Source of the DNA: Megascapheus bottae
Taxonomy: Eukaryota > Chordata > Mammalia > Rodentia > Geomyidae
Reading direction: 5' to 3'
DNA length: 64,000 bases
Assembly (NCBI GenBank): GCA_024803745.1
Contig: JANJXV010000039.1
Location: 9,268,001 to 9,332,000 of the forward strand
Shown: positions 63,027 to 64,000 of the stretch, piece by piece
Layout of the letters: every line of letters starts with the position of its first letter
Position numbering within the stretch: the first letter of the stretch is position 1
Notes under the pieces: generated by a model
What the model saw: the letters and a program-made list of their open reading frames with translations, nothing else
Database searches by the model: none
What the model was told of the DNA's origin: nothing
Program-made: the position numbers and the translations under genes

Positions 63027-63196
63027 GTGTTGATACTAGGGTTTGAACTCAGGGTTTGGGTACTGCCCTTTAACTTTTTCTCTCAGGGCTGACATGCTAT
63101 CATTTGAGCCACAGATCCACTTTTTGGCTTTCTAGTAGTTAATTGGAAATTCTCATAGATGTTTTCCCCCAGGCTGGCTTTGAGCCACAATGATCT
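63027..63196 (-). mobile_element. B1L-Geo SINE, 5' part missing
   Basis: Reversed; starts with GATACTAGGGTTTGAACTC right after the tetranucleotide array and stops in the left half. Confidence 0.86.
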
Positions 63197-63244
63197 TATA
63201 TGTAATTCTTTATTTGTTTTTTGTTGTTGTTATTTGTTTTGCTT

Positions 63245-63291
63245 TGCACACTAGACATGCACTCTACCGCTAGGCCAAACTCCCGGCCCCT
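63245..63291 (-). mobile_element. IDL monomer fragment
   Basis: ATGCACTCTACCGCTAGGCC and CTCCCGGCCCC, the reversed 5' end of an IDL. Confidence 0.8.
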
Positions 63292-63295
63292 GTCT

Positions 63296-63442
63296 TTGGG
63301 GATTTTTAAGGCTAGTACTCTACCACTTGAGCTTCCGCACCACTTCTGGCTTTTTTTCTGTGTATTGGTACTGAGGAATCGAACCCAGGGCTTCACGTAT
63401 ACTAGACAAGCACTCTACCACTACACCACATTTCCAAACCTA
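63296..63442 (-). mobile_element. IDL-Geo SINE, Geo half truncated
   Basis: Reversed; GAACCCAGGGCTTCACG ... GACAAGCACTCTACCACTAC. Confidence 0.9.
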
Positions 63443-63465
63443 GGTATTTCTAAAAACAAACACAG

Positions 63466-63575
63466 CTAGGTGTTGGTGGCTTATGAGTATAATCCTAGCT
63501 ACTTGAGAGGCAGAGACTGGCAGAAGGTAGTTCAAAGCCAGAGCAGAAGGAAAAGTTTGATAGACCCCATGCCAG
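63466..63575 (+). mobile_element. B1L left-monomer fragment
   Basis: GGTGTTGGTGGCTTATGAG, ATCCTAGCTACTTGAGAGGC. Confidence 0.8.
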
Positions 63576-63738
63576 TCAGTGGCTGGGTGTGGGTGGGCAT
63601 ACCTGCCATCCTAGCTGGGGGAAAAGCATTCTGGTTCACATCTGCCATCCTTCCAAACACAAGTACAGGGAAGCTAACTCAGCCTAGGGCAGCCACGGAA
63701 CAACATAGCTCTAGATACTACTTCAGAAATCATCCGTG
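63576..63738. other. Unique or degenerate SINE sequence
   Basis: GGCTGGGTGTGGGTGGGCAT and CTGCCATCCTAGCTGG hint at another decayed left monomer. Confidence 0.35.
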
Positions 63739-63897
63739 GCGGCTGCGAATGTGGCTTAGTGGTAGAGTGCTTGCCTAGCATGCACGAAGCCCTGGGTTCC
63801 ATTCCTCAATACCACTAACCTTGAGCAAAAGAAGCTCAGGGATAGTGCCTAGGCCCTGAGTTCAAGCTTCAGGACTGGCAAAACAAACAAACAAACA
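63739..63897 (+). mobile_element. IDL-Geo SINE with a junction deletion
   Basis: The IDL half runs to TTCCTCAATACCACT and jumps to AACCTTGAGCAAAAG in the Geo half, losing the linker and Geo A box; (CAAA)n tail. Confidence 0.9.
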
Positions 63898-63944
63898 ACC
63901 CCCCCCCAAAGACGACAACAACAAAAAATAATCAATGCAAAAGG

Positions 63945-64000
63945 GGGTTGGATGTATGGTTCAAGTGGTAGAGTGCCTGCATAGGGAGTGTGGAGGGTCT
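63945..64000 (+). mobile_element. ID- or Geo-like monomer, cut by the window end
   Basis: GTTGGATGTATGGTTCAAGT GGTAGAGTGCC-type A box; the B box would lie outside the window. Confidence 0.6.

Overview
This is a mammalian nuclear DNA window, almost certainly from a rodent of the superfamily Geomyoidea (kangaroo rats, pocket mice, pocket gophers). The main evidence is its repeat content. It is packed with dimeric SINEs of the IDL-Geo type, which I know from the literature as restricted to Geomyoidea. An even more numerous second family has a 7SL/B1-like left monomer joined to the same Geo right monomer; I call it B1L-Geo here as a working label. There is also one ordinary rodent B1 and several 5'-truncated L1 copies. 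No bacterial-style operons, CRISPR arrays or intact viral genes are present.

One protein-coding exon is recognisable. Near the left edge, on the minus strand, lies the first coding exon of CHST8 (carbohydrate sulfotransferase 8, GalNAc-4-O-sulfotransferase 1). It encodes the short cytoplasmic tail, the signal-anchor segment and the start of the stem, and ends at a clean splice donor. The rest of CHST8 lies beyond position 1. The sequence to the right is therefore 5' intron and then upstream DNA. A strong CpG island at about 44.9-46.7 kb holds a consensus minus-strand splice donor (exon end at 45760) and is the best candidate for the CHST8 promoter and non-coding first exon. From about 46.7 kb to the end is probably intergenic DNA upstream of CHST8.

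Layout: 1-343 intron; 344-560 CHST8 exon; 561-45.76 kb large 5' intron(s), dense in SINEs with several SINE-free islands (notably 4.0-6.6 kb, 12.7-13.6 kb, 34.2-35.0 kb and 37.9-40.6 kb) that look like conserved regulatory DNA; 44.9-46.7 kb CpG island; 46.7-64 kb SINE-rich flank. L1 3' ends lie at 8.76-8.89, 13.64-14.46 and 25.64-26.98 kb. Many of the (CA)n/(TG)n arrays have grown out of the A-rich tails of Geo-ended SINEs.

The most interesting unannotated structures are two decayed minisatellites (38.77-38.97 kb, period about 31-40 bp; 48.67-48.95 kb, period about 40 bp), a CpG-retaining AT-rich element at 37.1-37.5 kb, a near-consensus CTCF site at 16.90 kb, a short flanked retroposon of unknown family at 41.03 kb with a longer relative at 23.9 kb, and the modular SINE system in which tRNA-like and 7SL-like promoters share one 3' monomer. 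I found no evidence of a new protein-coding system. Coordinates of degraded repeats are approximate (usually within about 10 bp). Conservation statements are inferred from sequence character, not from alignments.
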